From Nilaparvata lugens (lineage: Eukaryota > Arthropoda > Insecta > Hemiptera > Delphacidae), in assembly GCF_014356525.2 (NCBI RefSeq), contig NC_052518.1, positions 6,987,162-7,051,161 on the forward strand: a DNA stretch of 64,000 nucleotides. The letters are read 5' to 3'. This document shows, one piece after another, positions 33,653 to 45,380 of this stretch (position 1 is its first letter; each line of letters opens with the position of its first letter). The translations under genes were made by a program, and so were the position numbers. Under the pieces are notes generated by a model. The model saw only the letters and a list, made by a program, of their open reading frames with translations, did not search any database and was not told the DNA's origin.

Positions 33653-33822
33653 CAAACCAACCAAAAGTGACAATACTGTGCGAATAATGAATGCGGTTCA
33701 AGTAGGTGATAAAATGCTCTTTCTAATCAGTATATTCATCTGAATTAAATAATTTTGTTTGTTAGAACTGCTACTTTGTGAGAAAAACCTTGCCTGAATG
33801 GGATATTGACAGTAAACAGTTG
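33653..33822. repeat. Direct duplication, copy 1 (partner 34421-34590)
   Basis: Shares GGTGATAAAATGCTCTTTCT, GTTTGTTAGAACTGCT and GAATGGGATATTGACAGTAA with 34421-34590. A LINE lies between the copies, so LTRs were considered and rejected. Confidence 0.8.
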
Positions 33823-33824
33823 AA

Positions 33825-34368
33825 TAGAATATAATAGAATAGAATATTTTATTTATTCAACAAAACAAAAACATAATGCAGTTGAACATCGTCACTAAAA
33901 TCTAACATTAATACACATTATGAATCTACAAACTAATCAAATACTAAAATCGACATTAATACACATTATAAAAGTTATGTGAATTCAATGTGAATGCAAA
34001 CGAAATACAATATCAATATACGGTATTATAACATATTTGAGCCAACAATGTATCAATGTATCATTCATCACATGATGAAACACACTACCTACAAAACTAA
34101 TCAAGACATGAACTCTTCTACGCTGTACAGTGCCTTGGATATGAGAAGACTGTACAGTTCTCGCTTAAATTTATTCATGTCAGTAATGTTCCCAATTGAA
34201 TGGGTAACTTATTGTGTAATTTCGATCCCAAATAGGTTGGCATCTTCTCATAAAGTCGTAACCTGTGTTGCTGTGTGGCTAGTCTCTTGAGTTATAATAA
34301 TTGTGTGCATCGGCATGTGTCTTATGTTTGAAAATGTTTGTGTGTGTGAAAATAATGAGTTTGTACAT
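33825..34368 (-). mobile_element. 5'-truncated LINE with 13-bp target duplication
   Basis: The direct repeat GTAAACAGTTGAA flanks the insertion exactly (33812-33824 and 34369-34381). The minus strand begins in the ORF2 C-terminus and ends in a tail of TTCTATTCTATTATATTCTA at 33825-33845. Retention of a perfect duplication suggests a fairly young insertion. Confidence 0.85.
34101..34297 (-). pseudogene. LINE ORF2 C-terminal remnant, one frameshift
   Basis: Reads HRLRLYEKMPTYLGSKLHN and KLPIQLGTLLT, then after a single frame change NKFKRELYSLLISKALYSVE and EFMS before TGA. This is the standard C-terminus of Jockey-type ORF2 (KLHNKLP ... FKREL ... YSVEEF). The reverse transcriptase itself is absent. 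Confidence 0.75.
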
Positions 34369-34420
34369 GTAAACAGTTGAAGATGTACAGTTGAAGATGT
34401 TTGTGGAACAATAATTTTTC

Positions 34421-34590
34421 ACAACTAACCAAACGTGACAATACTGTGCAAATAATAAATACGGTTCAAGAAGGTGATAAAATGCTCTTTCTAATCAATA
34501 TATTTATCTGAGTTGAATCATTATGTTTGTTAGAACTGCTATTTTGTAAGAAAAAGCTTGCCTGAATGGGATATTGACAGTAAACTGTTG
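34421..34590. repeat. Direct duplication, copy 2
   Basis: Partner of 33653-33822, and here uninterrupted into AAGATGTTTGTGG, which shows the sequence that the LINE split in copy 1. Confidence 0.8.
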
Positions 34591-35044
34591 AAGATGTTTG
34601 TGGTACTATAATTTTTCTCGTAATTATGTAAATGTTGACATAAGTATTGAAGCTTGAAGGGTATATGGTACATCAATAAAATTGAGTTTTCTATAGAATC
34701 CTCTTCTGTAACAATATTTTTTAATGAGGGAGGGTTGCCGTCATTTTGTTAATGGTATAATACGAGTATTGAAGCGTTCATCAATAATATGACGTTTTTT
34801 ATGGATTTCTTTTTTTCTGTAACCAAATATTTTAATCGGGGAGGTTTTATCGCCGGACTGTGTTCAGTGAAACCTTTCCAGTACAAACCTTCATCAGAAA
34901 TAATCCACTTGAATAAGACAAATTTATTAATGGCTCCTTGTGACTTTTTTAATATTCATTGCTAGAATTACATCTATATAATATAGAAATTTGAACACAA
35001 ATCTCAACATCTCGAACATTTTTTGGTCCATTAACTATCCTTTT
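34591..35044. other. Unassigned DNA
   Basis: Two loosely similar stretches at 34700-34780 and 34790-34860 (GGGGAGGTTTTATCG-like). No gene recognised. Confidence 0.4.
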
Positions 35045-35262
35045 CTATCATTCAACAAAGCGAATAGCGCTATCTCTCTCTTGCTTTGATCTGATGCCAG
35101 ATCCGTCTTCTAACAATGTAGAATTAATAATTAATCAACAAAATATTTCATCTTAATTATGAAATTATTGAATTTCTTGCTTAATAAAATATAATTGATT
35201 ATTTTAAACGAGAATGAACAGTTAATATTACATCAATTAACCTGTATCAGCTACTGCCTATA
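35045..35262 (-). repeat. Dispersed repeat, partner of 54968-55195
   Basis: In inverse orientation it shares AATATTAACTGTTCATTCT, AATAATCAATTATATTTTAT and GATAGCGCTAT with 54968-55195. Nature unknown, no coding frame. Confidence 0.65.
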
Positions 35263-35357
35263 GAAGGCATTGACAATATAGATGATCGCAACGTTGTTCT
35301 CCTATCTTTCTCCACTGCCATTATAACGTGGACCTCACTGTATAATAATAGTGAAAA

Positions 35358-35522
35358 ATCAAAGTTGTTGAAAAGTTTTAAAAACTAGATCTTTAGTAAA
35401 TAGCATTGGGTGTTATGAATTCCATTATAGAATAAACTCAAAGTTGTTGAAAAAGTTTCAAAAACTAGATCCTTTGTAAATAGCATTGGGTTTTATGAAT
35501 TCCATTATAGAATAAAGTCTGT
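35358..35522. repeat. Tandem duplication of about 80 bp
   Basis: AAATAGCATTGGGT and ATGAATTCCATTATAGAATA occur twice in a row. Confidence 0.85.
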
Positions 35523-36565
35523 GACCTCAATAAACAAAGAGATAAAAATCGATGTAGTTAATTCTATTCCCAGTATATTTGTTACCGGTTAGATGGAACC
35601 TATTTCTGAGTAAAAGTATAAACTGAGAAACGCTTGTAAAACACACTGAAGGTGTAATACAAAGTAGACAAGTTTGTTTTTTCAAATACTGCACTTGAAA
35701 CTGGCATAGCTGAGCTACTGAGTGAATTTGAAGGATTGTGTTGGATTGATAAAGTTTTTCATTCATGATGCTTCAGAATAGAATACAATTTAAAAATTGA
35801 GCTGTAATCAAGGAGAGTAAGTTTGGCAATGAACGAGTATTATTCTGGTAATCTAACCATTAAAATAATAGAGTATTTCGAAGACTCGTAAAGCTAGAGG
35901 TAACTTGAAACAGAAAAGTATTCAATGAACAGCATGGATGAGTGAGGATAATAGCTGCCTTGAATAACTTACTTGACTACAGCAATATAGTTTCATTCCA
36001 TTTATTGAGCGAAATAATTCTTTAAAACTGAGTTTTTCAAACTCATCAAGTAATATTTGATTGATGTTATTAATCAAGTTCGGTTGAAAGATTTATCTCT
36101 ATAAAGTAGCGAACATGAAGAAGCTATGAAAATCTTTATAAACGAAGTAGTTGAAAACTTTTCAACTTCTCAATGAAACGTTTTCAGCTGTGAAAAAGGG
36201 AGATTCAGTTTAGCAAACTGAAAAGAAAACTTTGTAAGATAAGTTCAGATCTTTGAAATCACTTCTCGTTACATATTTCACGAACTCACCACCGATGAAA
36301 AAGCAATTTATGAGTAAGTTGTGAAATTATGAAAGTGGAGAGAACTGTCGACTATGAAAAAACTGAAGATTAATAATTTCTCTAGGGTTTTTGGAAAACG
36401 GGTGATTATGCATATTGTTTGTACAAGAGTATTGGTGGCTAGGATGTTACTACTGTATAAGCAGTGTAGTTGGTGAAGATTCTCTGAGAAAAAACAAAGT
36501 AGAGGAAATTAAATACAGAAAACAATATCTATGATATCACAAGCTACATTTAAGATTTTCTCATT
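35523..36565. other. Unassigned DNA
   Basis: Only short, unrecognised frames. No repeat pair found. Confidence 0.5.
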
Positions 36566-36578
36566 CTGCTCAATCATA

Positions 36579-36815
36579 GACTAAATTCGTATGGCTTTTG
36601 ATGGTGAGGAGTCCCTTACGGGAATATCCCACCTCACCTGAATATATAATTTAGGCAGTCAATGACCCTTACGACAGTCATACATTAGCCGGGACCAAAC
36701 GTTTAACGTGCCCATCCGAATAACACGTGAGTGAACTGGTCAAAAACTTTTGGTTCGAACACAGGATCTCTAGGACACTACGCAAGCACTTTATCCACCA
36801 GATCAAGGATCACTC
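36579..36815 (-). mobile_element. tRNA-derived SINE with 13-bp target duplication
   Basis: CTGCTCAATCATA flanks it exactly on both sides (36566-36578 and 36816-36828). Read on the minus strand, the head has A-box-like TGGTGGATAAAGTG and B-box-like GTGTTCGAACC, the internal RNA polymerase III promoter of a tRNA. The body holds GGGCACGTTAAACG and TTGGTCCCGGCT, motifs I recall from animal SINE bodies. Length 237 bp is usual for a SINE. Confidence 0.85.
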
Positions 36816-36828
36816 CTGCTCAATCATA

Positions 36829-37867
36829 AAACCATGTGTGGGATAATTACACAATAGGCTTCATATTTATTTTCATTCATGCGATTACAGAAATTTAGAT
36901 CAAATATATAATAGGAGCCTATAAAAAAGTCCTAACGCCACCATCGATCAATGATATTTTTCTTCACTTACAATTTTTGTGCTTCTTCTAGAATTCAATT
37001 CCCAACAGTATTGTTTTCTTGTGATCAAGGAATCATCAGGGAAAAGCTCCCTTGAGCACTAAAGGTAATTCGCCATCAATAGTGTAGCTAGCGCTACCTG
37101 TAGAGGAATGTTCGAACCATCTCGACACTAGTGATTTGTGACGTATTGCACAACTCAGAATACTTGAAAATCCCTAGTCACCAGGAAAAAGGATGAGAGA
37201 CCACTCTAATCATTTCAGAATCATTGACTCTAGATTCTAGAGTTTGATCTAAGTGATTCGTTCCATAGTTGTGGAACAGTGTGAGTTTTATCCACTGATT
37301 TCCCGCATTTATCGGGTTCTCATAATAAGAAAAGAGGGGTTACAAAGAAACGACGGTTACATTCAAGTTTATTATTCAAAATTTTAAAATTATGCTGGTA
37401 GACCGTCGAATTATTTCCAAAGAATAAAAGACTATGGATAATAAAATGATGTAATAGAATAACGTCTGTCACCTACCAAATAAAACGTGAAATTAATATG
37501 AGTTTCCCAGTTCACACTTCAGAACTTTCGTAATGTTCAATTAATTTAAATTTCAGAACTGTTCAATTAAAGAAAATGTAAATTCTTATCATCTTTGGTT
37601 CAATGGGGAAATCTTACCGTTATTGATGTATTTTTCAAGACATTCAAGATTTTAGAGAAAATGCTGTGTCACTATGGATTTCTACAGTTGATGGTTCTAG
37701 TATATCTGGTTGCCTTCTTTCATATCATCACCATTGATAATAATAAACCTCACAATTACTAGACAAAGTATTTCAACAAACATTTTACGACGTATCATAA
37801 TATGGAGTATAAAACTATATACTCATAATATTCATGTTGCTTTTTGCAATCTTATTGTTTTGATGAA
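36829..37867. other. Unassigned DNA
   Basis: A small hairpin around ACTCTAGATTCTAGAGT is at 37221-37237. No gene recognised. Confidence 0.45.
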
Positions 37868-37905
37868 TATTTTTTTGACAATTTCTTAGATTTTTTATTC
37901 AAAAT
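37868..37905 (+). mobile_element. Truncated PLE 3' end
   Basis: TTTTTTTGACAATTTCTTAG and ATTTTTTATTCAA match the last 35 bases of the PLE 3' end at 62382 and of the palindromes at 4.9 and 58.5 kb. Confidence 0.5.
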
Positions 37906-38145
37906 AAATTTTATATATTCAGATAGTTTGTATAAATAAACGCATCTATTATCTGATTTGATTTCAAGCCAAATTGGATCATATCTGGTTTGAATCCTCT
38001 TTGAATTGGATCTCGGTGTTGATTGGCTAAACTGGATGTTGTTATAAGCATTCAAGAGTATGGAGCTCCAAATAAATAATGTTTATCGATATTAAATTTG
38101 GAATGCTGTGGATTTTTATTGGATTTGTATTAAAAGTTTATTTAA

Positions 38146-38739
38146 GGCTGTGCAAAGTGAAAATAAACTTTCTACTGGTCATATTTTTCAAAGTTTTTTG
38201 ATTTGCATATCATGAGGCTATCAAAATGAAAAAGTTTTCTCAAGAAAAAATTTTTTGTCCGATCATTACTTATAAGCGCTTAAAGTTTGAATTTTTGGGA
38301 CAGAGCACAGTTCGGTAAGAGATAAATCCATGAGATTTGAAGGATAGATTCTTCATGGTATTGTTGATCTAGAAAAACAAATTTCTTCTGAAAATATCAA
38401 TTTCTGAGAAAGTTATTTAAATTACCAAAAATAACTCAAAAAAAAGTTATTTTAGGTAATTTTTAGTAAATTGAAAAACTTTCTCAAAAATTGATATTTT
38501 CTAGATCAACAATACCATGAAGAATCTATCCTCTAAATTTCATTGATTCATCTCTTACCTAACTTGAAATGTTCTGTCCCAAAAATTTAAACTTTAGGCG
38601 CTCATATCTCAAAAGGAATGATAGGAAAAAAATGTTTTCATGAGAAAACTTTTTCATTTTGATAGCCTCATGATATACAAATCGAATAACTTTGAAAAAT
38701 ATCACCAGTAGAAAGTTTATTTTTAGCCTTTGCACAGCC
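38146..38739. mobile_element. 594-bp TTAA foldback element
   Basis: Ends GGCTGTGCAAAG and its inverse CTTTGCACAGCC, flanked by TTAA on both sides (38142-38145 and 38740-38743). Arms of about 280 bp share AATAAACTTTCTACTGGT and GATCAACAATACCATGAAG-type sequences. TTAA with GG ends suggests the Kolobok superfamily; piggyBac ends begin CCC. No transposase. Confidence 0.85.
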
Positions 38740-38743
38740 TTAA

Positions 38744-39570
38744 TGGCTTGAATCAAGAAGAAAACTCCATAATCGAATAAGAGTCTGGCTGCCGAAAATA
38801 AAAATATATTCATATTTCACAGATTTGTGATTCTGCACTTATTTAAACGAAGCACATTCATTAAAGAAGTGTTTGCAACAAAGCACATGAATCGTGATGA
38901 TAAAACATTCAAAACAAACCAATGTTTATTCAATGACATCAAGTAACAGGCTGATAACTTCATTCCATGTGATTAAAAACCTCTCAAACTGTAATATATC
39001 CCAATCAATATTCACTGATAGGCTCTACTGATCGATATGGTCACTTGAGACATCGTTCAGAGAGAAGGACGGAAGCCTCTCTAAATTTTCATAATCATGC
39101 TGAGCTCCATTATCTCGTGATCTGCAAGTCTCAATCCCCCCTATTCAGTTAAGTGGTGAGGATCCACTTTGACTTTAGTCAGCATTTGCACCCTCTCACT
39201 CACACTCGCCTCTTACAACCCCTAAACTCTTCTCAAGCATTCCTTCTCCATGGAATGTCATCAGTCATTCTTGAGGCATCCATTGATTTATTCTGATTAC
39301 CATCACCAATTTCACTTGACTTCCTGAAAGCTCTGTCCATTCCACATACCGACTCCCATCTACCATCTATCTCATGCTTATAAACTGCTTGTTAAAAAGA
39401 TGAAACAATCTAGAAGTCAAGTTAATTTATTTATGTAAGGATCATTCCAATATCTATTCAACTCAATTTTGGTGAATTTTATTCCTCTTCAACTGAATTC
39501 AGTACTATCAACTGTTGATTTTCTTTGTTAAAAAGATAAAACAATCCGGAAATCAAGTTAATTTATATAC
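38744..39570. other. Unassigned DNA
   Basis: Weak direct repeats around 39400-39440 and 39525-39570 (AAGTTAATTTAT). No gene recognised. Confidence 0.45.
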
Positions 39571-39838
39571 TTATTATTATTAAACGAAAATCCAAATCAA
39601 ATCCTGTAATTCACCCCAAAGACTTCTGCTACTGCAAATATTGACAACAGGGTAAACGCTAAATGGAAATTCGATAAGCGCTACTATTCAAAAATTATTT
39701 GTCAGCCCAGGAATTTCTGAATAGTAGCGCTCATCGAATTTCCATCTAGCTGTTTACCCTGTTATCAATATTTGCAGTAGCAGAAGTCTTCGGGGTGAAT
39801 TACAGCATTTAATTCGGATTTTCGTTTAATAATAATAA
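39571..39838. mobile_element. 268-bp MITE, complete copy of the (TTA)-ended family
   Basis: Ends TTATTATTATTAAACG and its inverse. Arms share TTCACCCC-AAGACTTCTG, CAATATTTGCAGTAGCAGAA and CATCGAATTTCCAT. Truncated relatives are at 12553-12690 and 51483-51577. Confidence 0.85.
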
Positions 39839-39839
39839 T

Positions 39840-42700
39840 TGATTCATTGGCATTTGAATAATTGCAATATCTCAGTAATTTCCATCTGTAATTTATATAC
39901 AGATTATTTCAACTTCAATCAACTCAATTCAATGAAATTTCATTCTTCGTCAACTGAAACTGAACAGTTGATTCCCTTTGTGACGCTACCATATAAATTA
40001 AACATTTTTTGTATAATGGTAATATTCAGATCCAAATTCTTAATATATTCCTTCATAGAATACACATTCATGGATGAATTTGTAGAGTTGTATAGCCTAG
40101 TTTTCTTTAGTATTCATTATTTCATTATTGTAGACAATGATAACTACCCACAATGGACAAAATTATTATAAATTAATTTGATGGTGTACAATTAATTATT
40201 TTATAAACATTCATTCAATGAGATAGAAATCTTTTTAATCGAATATGAGATCGTATGGATAACATAAATTTCAAATATAAGCTTCAGAATTACCCTACTA
40301 ACCGTTATCAGTTGGTCTCAATAGATATAATAATATAAGATATTCTAGGTCATCCTTTGCGGGATCAACCTAATTGAAAGGTGTGTTTCTGCAAGAGTAC
40401 GAACATATGAGTTATGTCGATGTTTAGCTTTCAGCTTAGGTAGCGCTCTCGACCTTCATGTAACACAAACACATCATTGTAAAGGATCAAAGTGAACAGA
40501 ACGGTCAAATCTCTTCGCATTTTAGCAAGATGACTTCCAAAAATCATTTTATGATTGCCAGCTGATTGGTGCCATCGATGGAAACTAAAAGCCAAACCGC
40601 GAGACACTTGTTCCGTTCACACCTTTATTAGTGATTTAATTTTGGTGAAAATGTATTTTTCAATTCAACATGTTATAAAATAGAATGTCCAAGACACCAA
40701 ATGATAAAAGCATGTGACAGTTCTATATTTTATTCTAGTATTAAGCATCTGGGAATACCCTTGCCGATGAGCTATTTAGTTCACATAATAAATCACTGAT
40801 AAATTTTATAGGAGCTGTACTTTATGAAAATGTTCTGTATCATTTTGCTGCTTTAAGAAATAATTGAATGAGCTAAGCGAATTCTATGTTCCAAGTCAAT
40901 TGCGTTTGTTTGTTTGTTTGTACCGCAGTTGCAGTCACAGTTATGATCCAATTTGGTATACAAGTACTCTGAAACAAGGTGCAGAAAGGTATATATTTAT
41001 AATATTTATAAGTGCTGTACTTTATAAATTTTCTGTATCAATTTGCTGCTTGAAGAAATAATTTATCAATCAATAATGCAGAGTACTTTACAGTATGTAA
41101 TCGAAATATATTATATAGATTAGCAGAAAACAATGTAGAACTGACATTGTATTTGATAATAGAAGCCTGTGTTCAATTATATCAATCGCCAATTATGATG
41201 TCACCAATCACTGATAATTATGACATTGGAAGCTCTTCAGTAATTCAATCCAGCGAGATCAGTTTGTAGCGGAGAAGCGTGCATACGAGCCATTAAGGTA
41301 AAAATTGTGTGGCGTCTGGTCAGGAACGAATATGAGGAGGCTATGCATAGCAAGACCCGTCATTGAGGCACATCAAGCGGCTTTTAAACGGGAATAGTGG
41401 AGACAACAAGTGACTGTCTGCCAGTGATTCCATTACGTCACACTCCGTCAATTTTAATTTACAAAACGTCGAAATGGATGGGAATTGATGAAAATTGACT
41501 TAATGAAAAGCTCTAGCTTTCAGTCCCTTTTGCCGTCTCTTATTTCCCGGTCTATTAACCATTTTACAGCCAATTTCAACCAGTTCAACAGATTCTAGCG
41601 GATTGAGGGGGAGATATTGCACGCACATACGCACTGGTGTCAACAAACAAAACTGTGAGTTGCTCTCTCACTTTATAATTCATAATTTTAAGTTTATTGT
41701 GATAAATATTATAAAGAGTTGAAACCACGATATCCATCTATAATATCATCTTATAATAATAACAGCATCTCTCTTCGATTCCATTGCATTGCCGATGTCA
41801 ATCCAATAAGATATCAATATCATTATCTACAGTGAATCTGAATGTGAATCCAATATTTTATTATCAGTTTAAAAATTCCTCAATAGTGAATATTCCATAG
41901 TCAATAATGTTCGAATTGTGTCTCGTTCTACGGAGTCGGGTAAGTTTAGATTACAATCATTGGTAAGCCAAATAATAATTTATAATCTATTTCACTTTCC
42001 ATGACAAACTGCTTTAAATAAAACTATTGAAATAATTATCATTCAAAAAATTAGACTTTAGTATCGTCAAAATAGTTCAAAAATTAATAATTCATTGTAA
42101 CTCCAACTAAAAATTCAGTTTCAATTCATAAGAATTCAGTTTGAACGAGATTTATATTCATGGATACCCAATTTCTTTGTACAGTATTAGCTGTGATTTA
42201 TCGATGAAATATGGTGATATTTGCAACTTTTCGTCCAATAAGGAGTGTCTAGCTCCAAGAGGCTATTCTCCCACCTTTTGTAGGAATTGTTGGTCCGTTC
42301 CACAAAATGGCGGCAATGACGCCATCGACCAATGAGAGTGAAGGTGCGTGTACTACACCAGATAGTTGCATGTGATTGGTGGGAGAGTCCTTTCATCTTT
42401 AACCGATAGATCGCAGCAGCAATCGGATGTGTTTCATCAGTTCGTTGAATATAATTTGCAATCATTTATTGAAGTTTGCTGAGAACAAATTTGATTGAAT
42501 TTCACAGGAGAAGAAACCCAAGTCAGATTGCTTTTATTAGCTGTTCATAAATTTCAAGGATTTTCTTGATATTTGGAATGCATAGAGAAGACGACGTAAT
42601 ATTATGTCCATGATATTTTGGAAAATACTTGAAAGAAGTGGCGTTAAGGCTTTAGTTTTTTCGGTGCTCTTTTTTAATAAAAAAAAAACTTCTTTTTCTT
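39840..42700. other. Unassigned DNA, no gene recognised
   Basis: About 2.9 kb. Direct repeats of about 75 bp lie at 40795-40875 and 41001-41070 (GTACTTTAT, TTGCTGCTT). Open frames of 110 codons (39839-40171) and 92 codons (42187-42465) have no recognisable family. Somewhat more GC-rich stretches at 40380-40620, 41270-41450 and 42280-42430 could in principle hold host exons, but nothing supports that here. Confidence 0.4.
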
Positions 42701-42718
42701 CATCTCAATATTTTAGCT

Positions 42719-43190
42719 ATGTGGTATCCTGTAGCTACATGTATGTTACTTTCTCTTTTTCATCCCAGCGGTCTTGATATACATCTCTTGTATGAGTACA
42801 TCTATACATCTCTTGATACTGTTTTATCACCAATACTTTTCCAAATTTATATTAATGATTTTCTTAAAGTTGACATTGGGAACTTCTCAATCGTATCCTT
42901 TGCTGATGATACCGCTCTCACTTTCACTGGCAATTCCTGGTCTCAGAGTAGCACAATCATGCTTGTCTTCTACATACATTCAAATCCATCCTGTCTTGAA
43001 GGAATGTTTCTCTAGTGGGACGTAAATTTAAATTCAAGTTTCTTTCACGAAGAAGAAATTTATTTTTATTCTTCTTAATATATATCATCAAGTTTTTTAT
43101 GTACAGCTGTCGAACAGTTATAATATTATATTATTATAATATTGTGTATGTTTTTTGGGAAATAAATTTGAATTTGAATTTGAACATCGA
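42719..43190 (+). pseudogene. LINE reverse-transcriptase fragment with 3' tail
   Basis: Residues 32-72 of the frame starting at 42719 include VLSPILFQIYINDFL and FADDTALTF, the catalytic FADD block (residues 61-64) of non-LTR reverse transcriptases. The downstream part is deleted, and after about 70 bp it passes into a 3' UTR ending AATAAATTTGAATTTG, a (TTTGAA)n tail. The thumb and C-terminus are missing, so it is dead. Confidence 0.8.
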
Positions 43191-43302
43191 AATTCTGTCA
43201 AAGCGGTCAAAGATACATCAAGTATCTCTTCATATTATTCATTTTATAGGGGTTTCCTTATTTCCTCATCATAACAATTCTTATCATAATTATCATGAGC
43301 CG

Positions 43303-43376
43303 GCCGGAGTGGCCGAGTGGACTAGAGCTTACAACTTCGCTCCGATTGGTCTCAAGTCCGGATCTGGCCCGGGGCA
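43303..43376 (+). mobile_element. tRNA-like SINE head
   Basis: GCCGGAGTGGCCGAGTGGAC contains a good A box (43310-43320), and GGTCTCAAGTC at 43348-43358 resembles a B box. It looks related to a class II (Ser/Leu-type) tRNA, but the 3' half does not complete a cloverleaf with the 5' half. I read it as a SINE head or tRNA pseudogene. The 3' limit of a SINE body is not clear. Confidence 0.5.
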
Positions 43377-43768
43377 TGTATCAGCATCTTCTCATCATCC
43401 TATTTTATCATGAATCATCCTATTACCCACGTACAAGCAAAATATCATGTGAGCATGATCCAGCAAAAATTGTTTCTTGTAGTTTTCATAACTGCATGAA
43501 ACTGTTCTAGACCTGGAATGTCTTGGACTTGCTTTTTACACCCTCATCTGTACATCGGAAAAGTTGAATCTCTCGTCTTTTTCAGCCTATACCCACAAAC
43601 AAGCCTAGAGTTTATGTATGAGTCATCCCCACTAAAAATGAATGGAAATAAGCCTATTGTTCTTAAATAAACCTATATTTCATCGGAAGGTTAATTTTAT
43701 TTATTTATCGAATTGATACACTTGTAATTATCGAATTTCAACTTGGCCCTGGTACACAATGTAATATA

Positions 43769-44395
43769 CAGTGAGAGTGATATGTATGGGAACCCTTAAT
43801 AAGTTGTAGACTGTTGTAGAAATAATAATGTAACCTCCAGGATAAATTATTGGTCAAATACTCCACCTTTTGACGTACAACTGAATTTCCACCCCTCATA
43901 AGGGGGTGACTTAGGGGTTCGAATATTCTAAATGTAAACACCAATTGTGTGGTACATCATTTTAAAGGTCTTTTTAAAACGGGAAAGATGACATCAATAA
44001 AAATGTTCTATAATACTTTTATCTAAAATGACGGATGAATGAAGTTTTAGTTTTTAAAGAAATGAGGTGTAACTCAAATATTTTGAATGTAAACACCCAT
44101 TGTGTGATATATCATTTTGAAGGACTTTTCAAAACGAGAGATATGTCATCAATAACAATGTTCTATGATACTCTTATCCAAAATGGCGGCTGTATGAAGT
44201 TTTAGTTTTTAAAGAAATAATTGATAAAGATATATTTGAGTTACAACCCCCAAGGAATCCCTTATGAGGGATTGAAATCCAGTTGTACGTCAAAAGGCAG
44301 AGTATTTGACCAATAACTTATCCTGAAAGTTACAGTATTATATCTACAACAGTCTCCAACTTATTGAAGGGTTCCCATACATATGACTCACTCTG
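43769..44395. mobile_element. 627-bp foldback element, TA target duplication
   Basis: Ends CAGTGAGAGTGATATGTATG and the inverse of CATACATATGACTCACTCTG, with TA outside both (43767-43768 and 44396-44397). Arms of about 160 bp share CCTTTTGACGTACAACTG. The loop carries a direct duplication of about 150 bp (starts 43921 and 44072) with TGAAGTTTTAGTTTTTAAAG. Tc1/mariner-type by TA and end sequence; no transposase. Confidence 0.85.
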
Positions 44396-44397
44396 TA

Positions 44398-44999
44398 TAT
44401 GTATTACAATATAATATCCTATTATATTAAGCGAGCAATTTCTGTATATCTGTTTATATTTTTATATCTGGCTATATGATTATTCATGTTCAACGGATCT
44501 CGAAAACGCCTCTAACGATTTTCACGAAATTTGGAAGATAGTAGGTTTATGATATAAAAATTCGATTGCACTAGGTCTCATCCCTGGGAAAACTTGCTGA
44601 AGGATATGAAAAGGATAATTCATTCTTGGAAAAACAGATGATGATTTCGTCGTCTGTCGATAACAGAAGATGTGTGTGCCTGTGTGGGAGATCAGCTGTG
44701 TAATCAATTAGCTTACCGTATTTCGCGAGAAATCTAGAAATGTTAGTGACTCGATCAAAATAATCTGATTTGTTGACATGATATGATATATATATATATG
44801 GTATTCAAAGTTAATCATTATTTTACAGTTCTAAGTGATTAGTGAGTGTTATTTTGTTTTTCAATTTGGTATGTAAACAATCTAAATTAGAACTTTTATG
44901 TTTTCAAATATTTGGAATGAAAATTTGACCTGAATTCAAGTGTATGGAACATAATCTACATTTAGGAATATTTATAGTGTATAAATCAAAATTCGGGGA
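44398..44999. other. Unassigned DNA, possibly a dispersed repeat
   Basis: The stretch 44430-44700 resembles an insect repeat I have seen (AACGATTTTCACGAAATTTG), but no second copy is in the window. A short (AT)n tract is at 44786-44800. Confidence 0.35.
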
Positions 45000-45090
45000 A
45001 GAAACAGTTTTGGGCTGTGCCTGTTAGTCCTTCCCAAATCATTTTAAAGAATTGAGTTTTGTTTATCAATAAATAAATAGATAACGAGCG
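45000..45090 (+). mobile_element. LINE 3' UTR and tail
   Basis: CAGTTTTGGGCTGTGCCTGT followed by TATCAATAAATAAATAG. Same layout as at 10733-11092 and 26225-26330, in plus orientation. Confidence 0.5.
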
Positions 45091-45159
45091 AATCTCGGTG
45101 CCCCGATATTAATTTATTACACAAAGTAATATGTTGGTTCACAATATTGATGTAGGACG

Positions 45160-45380
45160 AAAGAATCAACATGTTGCAACGTGGCAGCCCCACTCCGTAT
45201 CAAGTGAGAGTTCCTCTCTCCCCGTGTTGGCAACTCACGTGTTCTCTGCTGAGTACGGAGTGCTCTGCTCATTCGTTCGGTGCAACGCGGCGAAGCAGCA
45301 TCTGTGACGAAACCCTCAGTCGCTTATCAGTAAACCACGCGTTCCATACACCTACCGGAAGAATCCACGCGTTCTAGTGA
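45160..45380. other. GC-rich segment of unknown nature
   Basis: Clearly richer in G and C than its surroundings, with several CpGs and CCACGCGTTC repeated at 45337 and 45367. A 68-codon frame (45171-45377) covers it but resembles no family I know. Confidence 0.4.

Noticed and set aside
33653..34590. Direct repeats flanking about 600 bp, considered as LTRs
   Set aside because: They lack TG...CA ends and a primer-binding site, and the DNA between them is a LINE with its own target duplication inside one copy.
43303..43376. Functional tRNA gene
   Set aside because: A-box and B-box-like motifs are present, but the arms do not complete a cloverleaf and no terminator T-run follows closely; a SINE head fits better.
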